From Planctomycetota bacterium (GTDB lineage Bacteria; Planctomycetota; MHYJ01; JACPTZ01): 38,353 nt of DNA. Position numbers and translations under genes: made by a program. The DNA is taken from NCBI GenBank assembly GCA_016192525.1, contig JACPTZ010000144.1, forward strand, positions 1-38,353, read 5' to 3'. Shown here one piece after another: positions 23,489 to 32,334 of the stretch (position 1 is the stretch's first letter; the number at the start of each line of letters is the position of its first letter). The notes beneath the pieces were generated by a model. The model saw only the letters and a program-made list of their open reading frames with translations. It did not search any database and had not been told where the DNA came from.

Positions 23489-26400
23489 ATGAGCACCGAC
23501 ATCGACGACATCATCGCCCGCGAGGCCGTCCAGCGGGGCTGGGTCTCCGAGGCCCGCCTCGAGGCGGCACGCGAGGCCGGCCGGGCCGAGCGGGAGGCGA
23601 AGCGTCCGCCGCGATCCCTGGCGGCGGTCCTCGCCGAGCGCGGCGACCTCACCCTCGAGCAGTTCAATGCGCTCGTGGAGATGGCCCGTCTGCAGTCGGG
23701 TTCGCCCTCACCCCCAGCCCCTCTCCCGGGGGGAGAGGGGAGCACGGTCTCACAGGCCGGCCTGCCCCCCTCTGCTCCTTCCCGTTCGGAGGGACCCGCC
23801 GGCGCGACTCCACCTCCTTCGAGCAGCGCCGACTACCGCTTCTCCCCCAGCCAGGCCGACGACCTCGCCGCCGCCCGGGCGGGCGAAGTGACCCGAGCCG
23901 GCCCCACCATCGCCCGCGACGGCACCCGACGCACCGAGCGCCCCGCGGACAACATCCGCCGCCTCGGCCGGTACGAGATCGTCTCCGAACTGGGCCGCGG
24001 CGGGATGGGCGTGGTCTACTCCGCCCGCGATCCGCAGCTCAATCGCATCGTCGCCCTCAAGGTGATGACCGGGGATCCCGACTCGGAGGAGTGCAGCCGC
24101 TTCCAGCGCGAAGCCACAGCGATGGCGCGACTCCGCCACCCGAACATTGTCCCCGTCTTCGATGTCGGCGCCGAGGACCATCGCCCCTACTACACGATGG
24201 AGATGGTGGAGGGGGAGAGTCTCGCGGTGGTTCTCCGGCGGATGCGCGCGCTGCCGCTCCGGGCCGCGCTGAAGATCGCCCGGGACGTGGCGGAGGCGCT
24301 CGCCGAGGCGCACCGGAATGGCCTCGTCCATCGGGACGTGAAACCGGGGAACATTCTCATCGCCAACGCCCCGATGATCGGCGTCGGCGGCTCCAAGGAC
24401 AGCGGCGAGATGCCCGCCGCCTCCGGGGAGACCTCCCTGGTCCTGGGGCGGGGGACCGTCGCGACCTACCGCGTGCTCCTGAGCGACTTCGGACTTGTGC
24501 GCGATCTCGACAGCGCCCGGCTCACGCGGACCGGCGACATCATGGGGACGCCGCTTTACATGTCTCCGGAGCAGGCGCGCGGCGAGTCGCGCGCCATCGG
24601 GCCGCTGTCCGACGTCTACTCCCTCGGCGCCGTGCTCTATGAGATGGTCTCAGGCCGTCCCCCCTTCACCGAGCCCGAACTGGCCCGGCTCCTGGCCATG
24701 ATCGAGAACGACGATTCCCCGTCCCTGCGCACGCTGGCTCCCGGGACGCCGCGCGACGTCGAGACCATCATCCAGAAGGCGATGGCCAAGGATCCCGCGC
24801 GTCGCTACGTCTCCTCGGCGGAGTTCGCGCAAGACATCGGCCGCTTCCTGCGCGGCGAGCCGATCACCGCCCGGCCCTCTTCCCTCGGGTATCGGCTGGC
24901 CAAGAGAATCGCGCGTCACAAGGCGGCGTCGGCCGCGATCGTTGTGATCGGCGTCGCCGCCGCGATCGTGGGCTGGATGACGTTTGGCCCCGGGTGGGTG
25001 GATCTCGACGTCACCCCCGCGGCGGCGCGGATCACGGTGAACGGGGAGGATCGGGGTCCGGTCCGCTCCCTGCTCCTGTGGCCCCCCGGAAAGTACGCGA
25101 TCGGGGTATCCGCGGAGGACCAGGGATTTCTGCCCGTCTCCGAGCAGGTTGAGGTGCTCCCGGGCAAGCGCCTGAAGCGCGCCTTTGTCCTGAACTCGGA
25201 TAGCGGCTGGCTGACCGCTTCCGTCACTCCCGCGGATTCGGTCCTCCGCCTCTTCTCCCCCCGGGACGAACCGCTCGCCGTTCTCAAGGGTCGTCCCGCC
25301 CGCGCGGCGCTCCGGGTGGGTCTCTACAAGATGCAGGTGGAAGCCGCGGCCCACATCCCCTTCTTCACCACCTTTGAGGTTCGGTCGGCCGAGGAGCGCG
25401 TGCTCGATCCGATCGTGCTGCAGCACGAGTACGGGTTCTTGAGCGCCCAGGCGAATGTGGACGCCGTTACGATCATGGTCTTCGTCGCCGGGGAGGAGGA
25501 ATTCCGCCGGGCGGCGGGTCACGATTCGAGCCCTCCGGGGCCGCCCGTCGCGTGGCAGTTCTCACGCCGGACTTTCGGTCCGCGCGGACCGGAACCGCTC
25601 CCCTCGGAGGCGTTGCCGGAGGGCTCTGTCCGTCCGGAACCCCGACGGCCGGGGATGTCACGCCTCCGGGCCATCTTCGACCACGAGATCCCGGGCACTC
25701 CCCCCGCGTTTCGACTCTCGCTCCCGATCGAGCGGTTTCAACTCGACACGGGGCATTACCGGCTCATCTACCTCAAGTCCAACCACGCCACGCGCGAACA
25801 GTATGTCCGCATCGAGTCGGCGCTCCGGCCCGACGGCGCCCTCCTCGCGCGGGATGCGGAGGCCGCCGAAGCCCTGCGGCGCGACCTCATTGCCCGGGGT
25901 CATCGGATCGCCGAGGGGGGGGTCGTGGCGAACGGCGCCGAGTTCAATGTCCAGGATGAGGGGAAGCGCAAGTGGACGGTGTTTCCCGATCGGAAAGGCC
26001 ATACCCGGTGCGTGGCGACGCTGAACGGTCGGGAGCGATGGTCCTTCCGCACCGGAGGCCCGGTCATCGCCCGACCGGCGCTTGCGGACGTCAATGCGGA
26101 CGGCCTCCTCGATGTCCTGGTCGGATCGACCGACGGGTGTTTCCGCGCGCTCTCCGGCGAGGATGGACGTTCGATCTGGGAATTCCAGACGGGAGGAGAG
26201 GTCCGCTCCTCGGCCGCCGTGGCCGACTTCGATCGCGACGGCGTGTTCGACGCCGCCTTCGGTTCCTCTGATGGACGACTGTACGCCCTGTCCGGTCGAG
26301 ACGGTGCGCCCCTCTGGGACTGTCGCCCGGGATCCCCGGTCCGCTCCTCGCCGGCCCTGGCGGATCTCAATGGCGACGGCACCCCGGACGTGCTCTTCGG

Positions 26401-29110
26401 AGCCGATGACGGACGGTTGCGCTCCGTGTCGGGGAAGGACGGATCGACCCTGTGGGAGGCGCTCCCGCGCCTGGGGGTCGGCGGCCCGAACACCGGGTTC
26501 GACGGCCGGTCCGAGGCAAAGGTCCTGGATCCGGCGATCGTTTCGGCGCCCGCCGTCGCCGATCTCGACGGGGATCATCTCCCCGACGTGGCCTGGGGGA
26601 GCGGAAGCGAATCGGTGCGCGCCGTCTCCGGGCTGGACGGTCACGACCGCTGGGAACGCACCGCCCTGGGGCTTCTGCACTCCTCTCCCGTCTTCGGTGA
26701 CCTGAACCGCGACGGCACTCCGGACCTCGTCATCGGATCGTGGGACTGCAGGGTCTACGCCCTGTCCGGGCGGGACGGGTCGAAGATCTGGGACTACGAC
26801 ACCGGTTCGGCCGTCACTTCGACGCCGACGCTTTCCGATCTCGACGGGGACGGGGCGCCGGAGGCGATTGTGGGCGCCTTCAACTCAAAGGTCTACGCCC
26901 TCTCGGGGCGGAACGGCGAGCCGGTATGGAGTGCGCGGGTCGGCGGATGCATCCACTCCTCTCCCGCGATCGGCGACCTCGACGGCGACGGCACGCTCGA
27001 CGTCGTCACCGGATGCGACGATGGACTGGTGTACGCGCTCTCCGCTTCCAACGGAGATCGGCTCTGGTCGATCCACACGGGCGGTCCCGTGGAATCGACG
27101 CCCGCCCTCGCCGATCTCGACGCCGACGGGGCACTCGAGGTGGTGGTGGGATCAAACGACGGCTATGTGTACGTCTTCTCCGGCACCGACGGCCGGCGGC
27201 TATGGGAAGTCAAAACGGGCTTCAGCGTCTTCTCCTCTCCCGCCCTTTCGGATTTGAATGCCGACGGGACACCGGACTGCCTCATCGGATCCGACGACTC
27301 GGGGCTCTATGCCCTCTCCGGCGCCGACGGCCGGCCGTTGTGGACCTTCTGGGCGGGTGACAGCGTGCGTTGTCCGCCCGCCCTGTCCGATCTTGACCGC
27401 GACGGCACGCCCGACGCCGTCTTCGGCGCGTTCGATTTCACCCTCCGAGCCCTCTCCGGGCGCGACGGAAGTCCGCTCTGGGATCGGCCCCTTCCCGGGA
27501 TTTACCAGGGACAGCCGCGCGTGGAGGCGTACCCCGCGCTGGCGGATCTCAATGGAGACCGATCCGTCGACCTGATTGCGGGGCAGCACGACGGCCGTAT
27601 CTCGGCGCTGTCCGGCCGCGACGGCACGCCGCTCTGGGAGATCAGGGCCGGGGGCTGCGTCTGCTCGACTCCGGCCGTGGCCGACCTCGACGGGGATGGG
27701 ACTCCGGAGGGGCTGGTGGGGTCGCACGACGGCATCGGCTACGTGATTTCCGGTCGCGACGGGAGCATCCGGCGGAGGATCGAGGTGGGCGGCAGGATTT
27801 GGGCCTCTCCCGCCCTTGGGGACCTGGACGGGGATGCGCTGGCCGATGTCGTCTTCTCCTGCGAGGACCGACAGGTCCACGCGTTTTCCGGCCGGGAGGG
27901 GGCCCCCCTCTGGAACTTCCCCACCGGCGGAATCATGGGCTCGGCGCCGGCCCTGGCCGATCTTGACGGCGACGGCCGGCTGGACGTGGTGGTCGGTGCG
28001 GACGACGGGTGGGTTTACGCATTCCGGGGGAAGGATGCAAAGCCGATCTGGTCGCTGAAGACCGGAGGCATCGTGAACGCCGCTCCAGCGATCTTCGATC
28101 TCGGGCGGGACGGCTCGATGGACGTGGTCCTTCAGTCGGCCGAGGGGAAAGTCTTCGCGCTGGCAGGGCGGGACGGCCGTCTTCTCTGGGAGTTTCGTCT
28201 GGCTCAACGGGCGGGTCCCTCGCTCGGAGTGGACTCGTCCATGGCGTTTGCGGATCTGGACGGAGACGGGGTGGCGGAAGGGGTGATCGGGTCGCCGGAC
28301 TCGCGGGTGTATGCGCTCCGCACCGGACCGGCCGGCCGGGGAGGGAACCCGGCGACCGGCGATCGTCGATTCGGTGCGGAGCGCCATCTGCTGCGCGCCC
28401 GCCGGGCGGCGTGCCGATGCTGCTGGGCGGCCGTCGAGGCCGAGACGGCGGCGGGCCTTTCCGCCGCCGGAGATGGATCCACACCCGGCCATGCGTCCGA
28501 GGTGACCCGCGCCGGTCTGCTGGCCCTGCGGGCCCGATCCCGAATGTCCGGCCGGGGCCCCGAGGCGGTGGCCGACCTGATCGAGGCCGCGCGCGTCATC
28601 CCCTCCAACGCGGGAGTGAGGCTCGATCTGGCGTTCTCCGCCGACGATCCCTCCCGGGCCGCCTCCTCCGTGGCGGCCGCATTTCTGCTCGATCCAGCGG
28701 AGACGTGGCGGCGGCTTGACCCCGTCCCGGCCGGGCCGGACGCGGAGCGATGCCGGGAGAGGGCACAGTCGGCCGCCGCTCTTCTGGCCGACGAGTCCGC
28801 GGTGGCCTCGATCGATCCCCCGCTTCCGGAGGCGGCCTCCGCCGACCGCCGGCGCCAGCGGCTGCTTCTGGCGCGCGCGCTGGCGTGGCTTCGGTCCGGC
28901 CGTCCCGCCGAGGCGCTTCCCCTGCTCGACGAACTGGTCCGCACCGATCCCCGCTCGCTCGACGCTCTCCGGTTTCGTGGACGGGCCCGGCTCGACTCCG
29001 GCGACGCCCCGGGCGCCCTTGAGGATTGGCGCGCCACGCTCCGGTTGACGGGACGGTTCCCCGAGCGTGACTCGTGGATGGCCGAGGCTCAGAAGACGGG
29101 CCGCGAATAG
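23489..29110 (+). CDS. Membrane Ser/Thr protein kinase with 16-repeat FG-GAP/PQQ-like propeller
   Basis: This 1873-residue protein has an N-terminal module (1-70, IIAREAVQRGWVS and LTLEQFNALVEMA) and a low-complexity linker. The kinase domain spans about 155-430: LGRGGMGVVY near 167, VALKV lysine near 191, HRDVKPGN near 281, DFG near 333, MSPEQARG. One membrane span lies at about 485-506. PEGA-like beta domains follow (about 515-650), then a variable region, then 16 repeats of about 45 residues (847-1610). Each repeat couples an FG-GAP Ca-binding loop (DLDGDGTPD) to a PQQ-type Trp motif (SGRDGxxLWE). The C-terminal 260 residues are helical and TPR-like (GRPAEALPLLDELVRTDPRS). The propeller outside the membrane would sense a ligand and signal to the cytosolic kinase. 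The linker at 23708-23743 is encoded by a CCCTCTCCC/GGGAGAGGG palindrome. No clear ribosome site precedes the ATG. Confidence 0.93.
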   Translation: MSTDIDDIIAREAVQRGWVSEARLEAAREAGRAEREAKRPPRSLAAVLAERGDLTLEQFNALVEMARLQSGSPSPPAPLPGGEGSTVSQAGLPPSAPSRSEGPAGATPPPSSSADYRFSPSQADDLAAARAGEVTRAGPTIARDGTRRTERPADNIRRLGRYEIVSELGRGGMGVVYSARDPQLNRIVALKVMTGDPDSEECSRFQREATAMARLRHPNIVPVFDVGAEDHRPYYTMEMVEGESLAVVLRRMRALPLRAALKIARDVAEALAEAHRNGLVHRDVKPGNILIANAPMIGVGGSKDSGEMPAASGETSLVLGRGTVATYRVLLSDFGLVRDLDSARLTRTGDIMGTPLYMSPEQARGESRAIGPLSDVYSLGAVLYEMVSGRPPFTEPELARLLAMIENDDSPSLRTLAPGTPRDVETIIQKAMAKDPARRYVSSAEFAQDIGRFLRGEPITARPSSLGYRLAKRIARHKAASAAIVVIGVAAAIVGWMTFGPGWVDLDVTPAAARITVNGEDRGPVRSLLLWPPGKYAIGVSAEDQGFLPVSEQVEVLPGKRLKRAFVLNSDSGWLTASVTPADSVLRLFSPRDEPLAVLKGRPARAALRVGLYKMQVEAAAHIPFFTTFEVRSAEERVLDPIVLQHEYGFLSAQANVDAVTIMVFVAGEEEFRRAAGHDSSPPGPPVAWQFSRRTFGPRGPEPLPSEALPEGSVRPEPRRPGMSRLRAIFDHEIPGTPPAFRLSLPIERFQLDTGHYRLIYLKSNHATREQYVRIESALRPDGALLARDAEAAEALRRDLIARGHRIAEGGVVANGAEFNVQDEGKRKWTVFPDRKGHTRCVATLNGRERWSFRTGGPVIARPALADVNADGLLDVLVGSTDGCFRALSGEDGRSIWEFQTGGEVRSSAAVADFDRDGVFDAAFGSSDGRLYALSGRDGAPLWDCRPGSPVRSSPALADLNGDGTPDVLFGADDGRLRSVSGKDGSTLWEALPRLGVGGPNTGFDGRSEAKVLDPAIVSAPAVADLDGDHLPDVAWGSGSESVRAVSGLDGHDRWERTALGLLHSSPVFGDLNRDGTPDLVIGSWDCRVYALSGRDGSKIWDYDTGSAVTSTPTLSDLDGDGAPEAIVGAFNSKVYALSGRNGEPVWSARVGGCIHSSPAIGDLDGDGTLDVVTGCDDGLVYALSASNGDRLWSIHTGGPVESTPALADLDADGALEVVVGSNDGYVYVFSGTDGRRLWEVKTGFSVFSSPALSDLNADGTPDCLIGSDDSGLYALSGADGRPLWTFWAGDSVRCPPALSDLDRDGTPDAVFGAFDFTLRALSGRDGSPLWDRPLPGIYQGQPRVEAYPALADLNGDRSVDLIAGQHDGRISALSGRDGTPLWEIRAGGCVCSTPAVADLDGDGTPEGLVGSHDGIGYVISGRDGSIRRRIEVGGRIWASPALGDLDGDALADVVFSCEDRQVHAFSGREGAPLWNFPTGGIMGSAPALADLDGDGRLDVVVGADDGWVYAFRGKDAKPIWSLKTGGIVNAAPAIFDLGRDGSMDVVLQSAEGKVFALAGRDGRLLWEFRLAQRAGPSLGVDSSMAFADLDGDGVAEGVIGSPDSRVYALRTGPAGRGGNPATGDRRFGAERHLLRARRAACRCCWAAVEAETAAGLSAAGDGSTPGHASEVTRAGLLALRARSRMSGRGPEAVADLIEAARVIPSNAGVRLDLAFSADDPSRAASSVAAAFLLDPAETWRRLDPVPAGPDAERCRERAQSAAALLADESAVASIDPPLPEAASADRRRQRLLLARALAWLRSGRPAEALPLLDELVRTDPRSLDALRFRGRARLDSGDAPGALEDWRATLRLTGRFPERDSWMAEAQKTGRE
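23708..23743. repeat. Palindrome inside the kinase linker
   Basis: CCCCTCTCCC and GGGAGAGGGG form a 10-bp stem around a short loop and are translated in frame as PAPLPGGEG. A related CCTCCCC...GGGAGGGGG motif lies at 38078-38100. Confidence 0.6.
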
Positions 29111-29127
29111 AAGTTCACACCTCTTTC

Positions 29128-29156
29128 TTCTCCGGCCCGGCGTGCGCCGTTATGAT
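29128..29156 (+). promoter_or_regulatory. Weak candidate promoter for valS
   Basis: TTCTCC, 17 bases, TATGAT, about 95 bases before the valS ATG. The -10 is good and the -35 poor. The kinase stop is only 140 bases from valS, so read-through is also possible. Confidence 0.3.
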
Positions 29157-29249
29157 GGCCCGCCTTCCGGCGTCCTGAACCGGAGTCGCGTCTCCCGGTT
29201 CAACCGTTCGGTGTTCCGCGATCGTCCCCGTCTGACAAGAGGACATGCC

Positions 29250-32200
29250 ATGCCCGTCGAAATGGCCCCCCAGTACGATCCGAAACAGGTCGAGGACCGC
29301 CTCTACGCGTGGTGGGAGAGGAGCGGCTTCTTCCATGCGAAGACCGAGGATGCCCTCGCCGAGCGCGAACGCGCCGCCCGCGAGGGTCGGGCGCCGAAGA
29401 TCTTCAGCCTCGTGATCCCGCCTCCGAACATCACCGGCATCCTCACCGTTGGACATATCCTCGACAACACCCCGCAGGACATCATGGTCCGCCTCCGCCG
29501 GATGCAGGGAAACGTGACCACCTGGGTCCCCGGGACCGATCACGCCGGGATCGCCACTCAGAGTGTGGTGGTGAAGGCCCTCGCGAAGGACAAGATCCGC
29601 AAGGAGGACCTCGGCCGCGAGAAGTTCGTCGAGAAGGTGTGGGAGTGGCGGAACGAGTACGGCCACCGGATCATCGGTCAGCTCAAGAAACTGGGCTATT
29701 CCTGCGACTGGGAGCGGACCCGGTTCACGATGGATGAGGGCTGCTCGCGGGCGGTCACGGAGATCTTCTGCCGGCTCTACGAGGCGGGGCTCATCTCCCG
29801 CGGCGACTACATCGTCAACTGGTGTCCGAAGTGCCTCACGGCGCTCTCGGACGAGGAGGTCGAGCGCTCCGAACGGAGCGGATCGCTCTGGCATCTCCGA
29901 TACCCGCGGACCGACGGGTCGGGACACGTGATCGTGGCCACCACGCGGCCCGAGACGATGCTCGGGGACACGGCCGTCGCCGTTCACCCCGGAGACACGC
30001 GTTACACCGGGCTCGTGGGGAAGACGGTGACGCTTCCGCTTCAGAACCGGCCGATCCCGGTGATCGCGGATTCGTACGTCGATCCCAAGTTCGGGACCGG
30101 CGCCGTGAAGGTGACCCCCGCGCACGACCCGAACGACTTTGCGATCCGGCAGCGCCACCCCGAGATCGACATCATCGGCGTGATGACCGACGACGCGCAC
30201 ATGTCCGCGGCCGCCGGTGCGGCGTACGCCGGACTGAAGCGCGAGGAGTGCCGGAAGAAGGTGGTGGCCGACCTGGAGGCGGCGGGGCTGCTGGAGAAGA
30301 TCGAGCCGCACACCCTGAGCATCGGCCAGTGCTACCGGTGCGACACGGTGATCGAGCCCCGGAAGTCGCTCCAGTGGTACGTGAAGATGGGGCCGCTGGC
30401 CGGGCCGGCGCTCCAGGCGGCACGGACGGGCGAGATGAAGTTCTTTCCGGAGCGGTGGGTGAACACCTACACGCACTGGATGGAGAACATCCGCGACTGG
30501 TGCATCTCGCGCCAGTTGTGGTGGGGGCACCGGATCCCGGTGTGGTATTGCGGCCCGTGCGGCGGGCGGGTCCCGGCCTCATCGTTGCAGGACGGGGCGA
30601 CCGAGGATCGAACGTCAACGCGCGATCCGCGCGGTGGCGTGTCAGGCGACCGGCCGGTCCCCGCCCCTACGGGGTCGGCTCCCGTTCCCGCCGGGCTGAT
30701 CGTCTCCCGCACGCCGCCGAAGTCATGTCCCACCTGCGGCCGCGCCGACGGCCTCCGCCAGGACCCCGACGTCCTCGACACCTGGTTCTCCTCCTGGCTC
30801 TGGCCCTTCTCCACGCTCGGATGGCCCGACGAAACGCCCGATCTCAAGGCCTTCTACCCCACGACGTGGCTCAACTCAGGGAAGGACATCCTCTTCTTCT
30901 GGGACGCCCGGATGATCATGGCCGGGCTTTTCGCCACCGGGAAGCTCCCGTTCCCGCACCTTTACCTCCACGGGATTGCCCGCGACGCCCAGGGTCGAAA
31001 GATCTCCAAGTCGCTCGGGAACTCCCCGGATCCCCTCGCCCTGATCGAGAAGTACTCGGCCGACGCCATCCGGTTCGGCATCATCGCCAACACCCCGCTC
31101 GGGGCCGACGTCAACCTCGCCGAGAAGATCTACGAACTGGGCCGCAACTTCTGCAACAAGCTCTGGAACGCGAGCCGGTTCGTCCTCCAGGCCTGCGAGA
31201 AGGTGGCCGCCGGCCGCCGCGCCCGGGACGCCGCGCGGCTGGGCGCCGGTTTCTTCGGCCCCCGCGCCTTCGAGGATCTCTGGATCCGGCACCGGTTCAC
31301 CGCGGCCCTCTCCGCGTACAACGACCAGCTGAACCGCTACGAGTTCGGCGAGGCCGCCCAGACGCTCTATCACTTCTTCTGGGACGACTTCTGCGACTGG
31401 TACCTCGAGCTGATCAAGCCCCGCCTCTACCGCGAGTGCGCCACCGACGCCGAGTTCGCCGACCAGGGGGCGGCCGCCCGTGAGGCGATGATGCTACTCG
31501 AATCGACGCTCAAGCTGCTCCACCCGCTCGTCCCCTTCGTCACCGAGGAGGTGTGGCAGCATGTCCGGCAATTCTGGAAGGAGCAGGAGGAGGCGCTCGC
31601 CGGGGCGGGGGCCGGCCGGTCTTCGCCGGTCTCCGGATCTTCGCCTGCCATTGCGCGCCGACCGATCCCCGACGTCGCACCGGTCGCCGAGGCCGGGCCC
31701 CGCCCGCCCGGTCCGCCCCGCGAAACGATCATGTTCGGCCCGTGGCCCTCCCTGACCGACGTCACCTTCGAGCACGACCCGGAGGTCGAGGAGACGATGA
31801 CCCGCCTTCAGGAGATCGTCCGGGGCGTCCGGGACATCCGGAACAAGATGATCCTCAAGCCTCAGCAGCCTCTCACCGTGGTCCTGAGCGCGCCGGACGA
31901 GGAGGCCCGCGAGATGCTGGAGGGGCACCGCACGCTTCTCGCCACGCACGGTCGGCTCGATCCGCTCACGATCGGCGTGAAGGCGGCCCGTCCACCCCGG
32001 TCCGCCACGGCCGTGGCCGGTCCGATCGAGATCTACGTCGTCCTCGGCGACCTCGTCGACTGGACGAAGGAGCGCGCCCGCCTGGAGAACGCCCTGGCCA
32101 AGGCCCGGGCCGCGGAGGCGCAGGTGTCCGGGAAGCTGTCGAACGCCGACTTCAAGGCGCACGCCCCGGCCGCGGTGGTGTCCGCCGAGGAGGCCCGCCT

Positions 32201-32273
32201 CGCCGAGGTGCGCGATCAGATCCGGACGATGGAGGGGAGTTTGCGGGAGGTGGCAGAGTGGGGGAAGGGGTGA
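29250..32273 (+). CDS. valS: Valyl-tRNA synthetase
   Basis: This 1007-residue class Ia synthetase attaches valine to tRNA-Val. The ATP motif PPPNITGILTVGH (HIGH-type, about 56-68), TTWVPGTDHAGIATQ, the editing domain (TTRPETMLGDTAVAVHP), DVLDTWFSSWLWPFSTLGWP, the KMSKS loop as KISKS (about 583-587) and the C-terminal tRNA-binding coiled coil are all present. The ATG at 29250 follows AGAGGA; the frame continues upstream into the kinase gene but is not conserved. The zinc-finger pairs C434/C437 and C493/C496 are separated by 55 residues because palindromic element B (30563-30672) has been inserted in frame. A Pro/Arg/Ala-rich low-complexity stretch (around 31605-31715) interrupts the anticodon-binding region. 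Confidence 0.97.
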   Translation: MPVEMAPQYDPKQVEDRLYAWWERSGFFHAKTEDALAERERAAREGRAPKIFSLVIPPPNITGILTVGHILDNTPQDIMVRLRRMQGNVTTWVPGTDHAGIATQSVVVKALAKDKIRKEDLGREKFVEKVWEWRNEYGHRIIGQLKKLGYSCDWERTRFTMDEGCSRAVTEIFCRLYEAGLISRGDYIVNWCPKCLTALSDEEVERSERSGSLWHLRYPRTDGSGHVIVATTRPETMLGDTAVAVHPGDTRYTGLVGKTVTLPLQNRPIPVIADSYVDPKFGTGAVKVTPAHDPNDFAIRQRHPEIDIIGVMTDDAHMSAAAGAAYAGLKREECRKKVVADLEAAGLLEKIEPHTLSIGQCYRCDTVIEPRKSLQWYVKMGPLAGPALQAARTGEMKFFPERWVNTYTHWMENIRDWCISRQLWWGHRIPVWYCGPCGGRVPASSLQDGATEDRTSTRDPRGGVSGDRPVPAPTGSAPVPAGLIVSRTPPKSCPTCGRADGLRQDPDVLDTWFSSWLWPFSTLGWPDETPDLKAFYPTTWLNSGKDILFFWDARMIMAGLFATGKLPFPHLYLHGIARDAQGRKISKSLGNSPDPLALIEKYSADAIRFGIIANTPLGADVNLAEKIYELGRNFCNKLWNASRFVLQACEKVAAGRRARDAARLGAGFFGPRAFEDLWIRHRFTAALSAYNDQLNRYEFGEAAQTLYHFFWDDFCDWYLELIKPRLYRECATDAEFADQGAAAREAMMLLESTLKLLHPLVPFVTEEVWQHVRQFWKEQEEALAGAGAGRSSPVSGSSPAIARRPIPDVAPVAEAGPRPPGPPRETIMFGPWPSLTDVTFEHDPEVEETMTRLQEIVRGVRDIRNKMILKPQQPLTVVLSAPDEEAREMLEGHRTLLATHGRLDPLTIGVKAARPPRSATAVAGPIEIYVVLGDLVDWTKERARLENALAKARAAEAQVSGKLSNADFKAHAPAAVVSAEEARLAEVRDQIRTMEGSLREVAEWGKG
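30563..30672. repeat. Palindromic element B, copy 4, translated within valS
   Basis: GGGCGGGTCCCGGCCTCATC at the left and GGCCGGTCCCCGCCCCTACGG at the right match the ends of the intergenic B copies. It is about 110 bp and encodes roughly residues 438-475 of ValS, between the two Cys pairs of a zinc finger, without breaking the frame. Confidence 0.85.
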
Positions 32274-32334
32274 CATCCGGCGTGTGAGCCCCCCGATTCG
32301 CTCTTCACGCCGCCCGCGCCGGGCGCGTTGCCTC

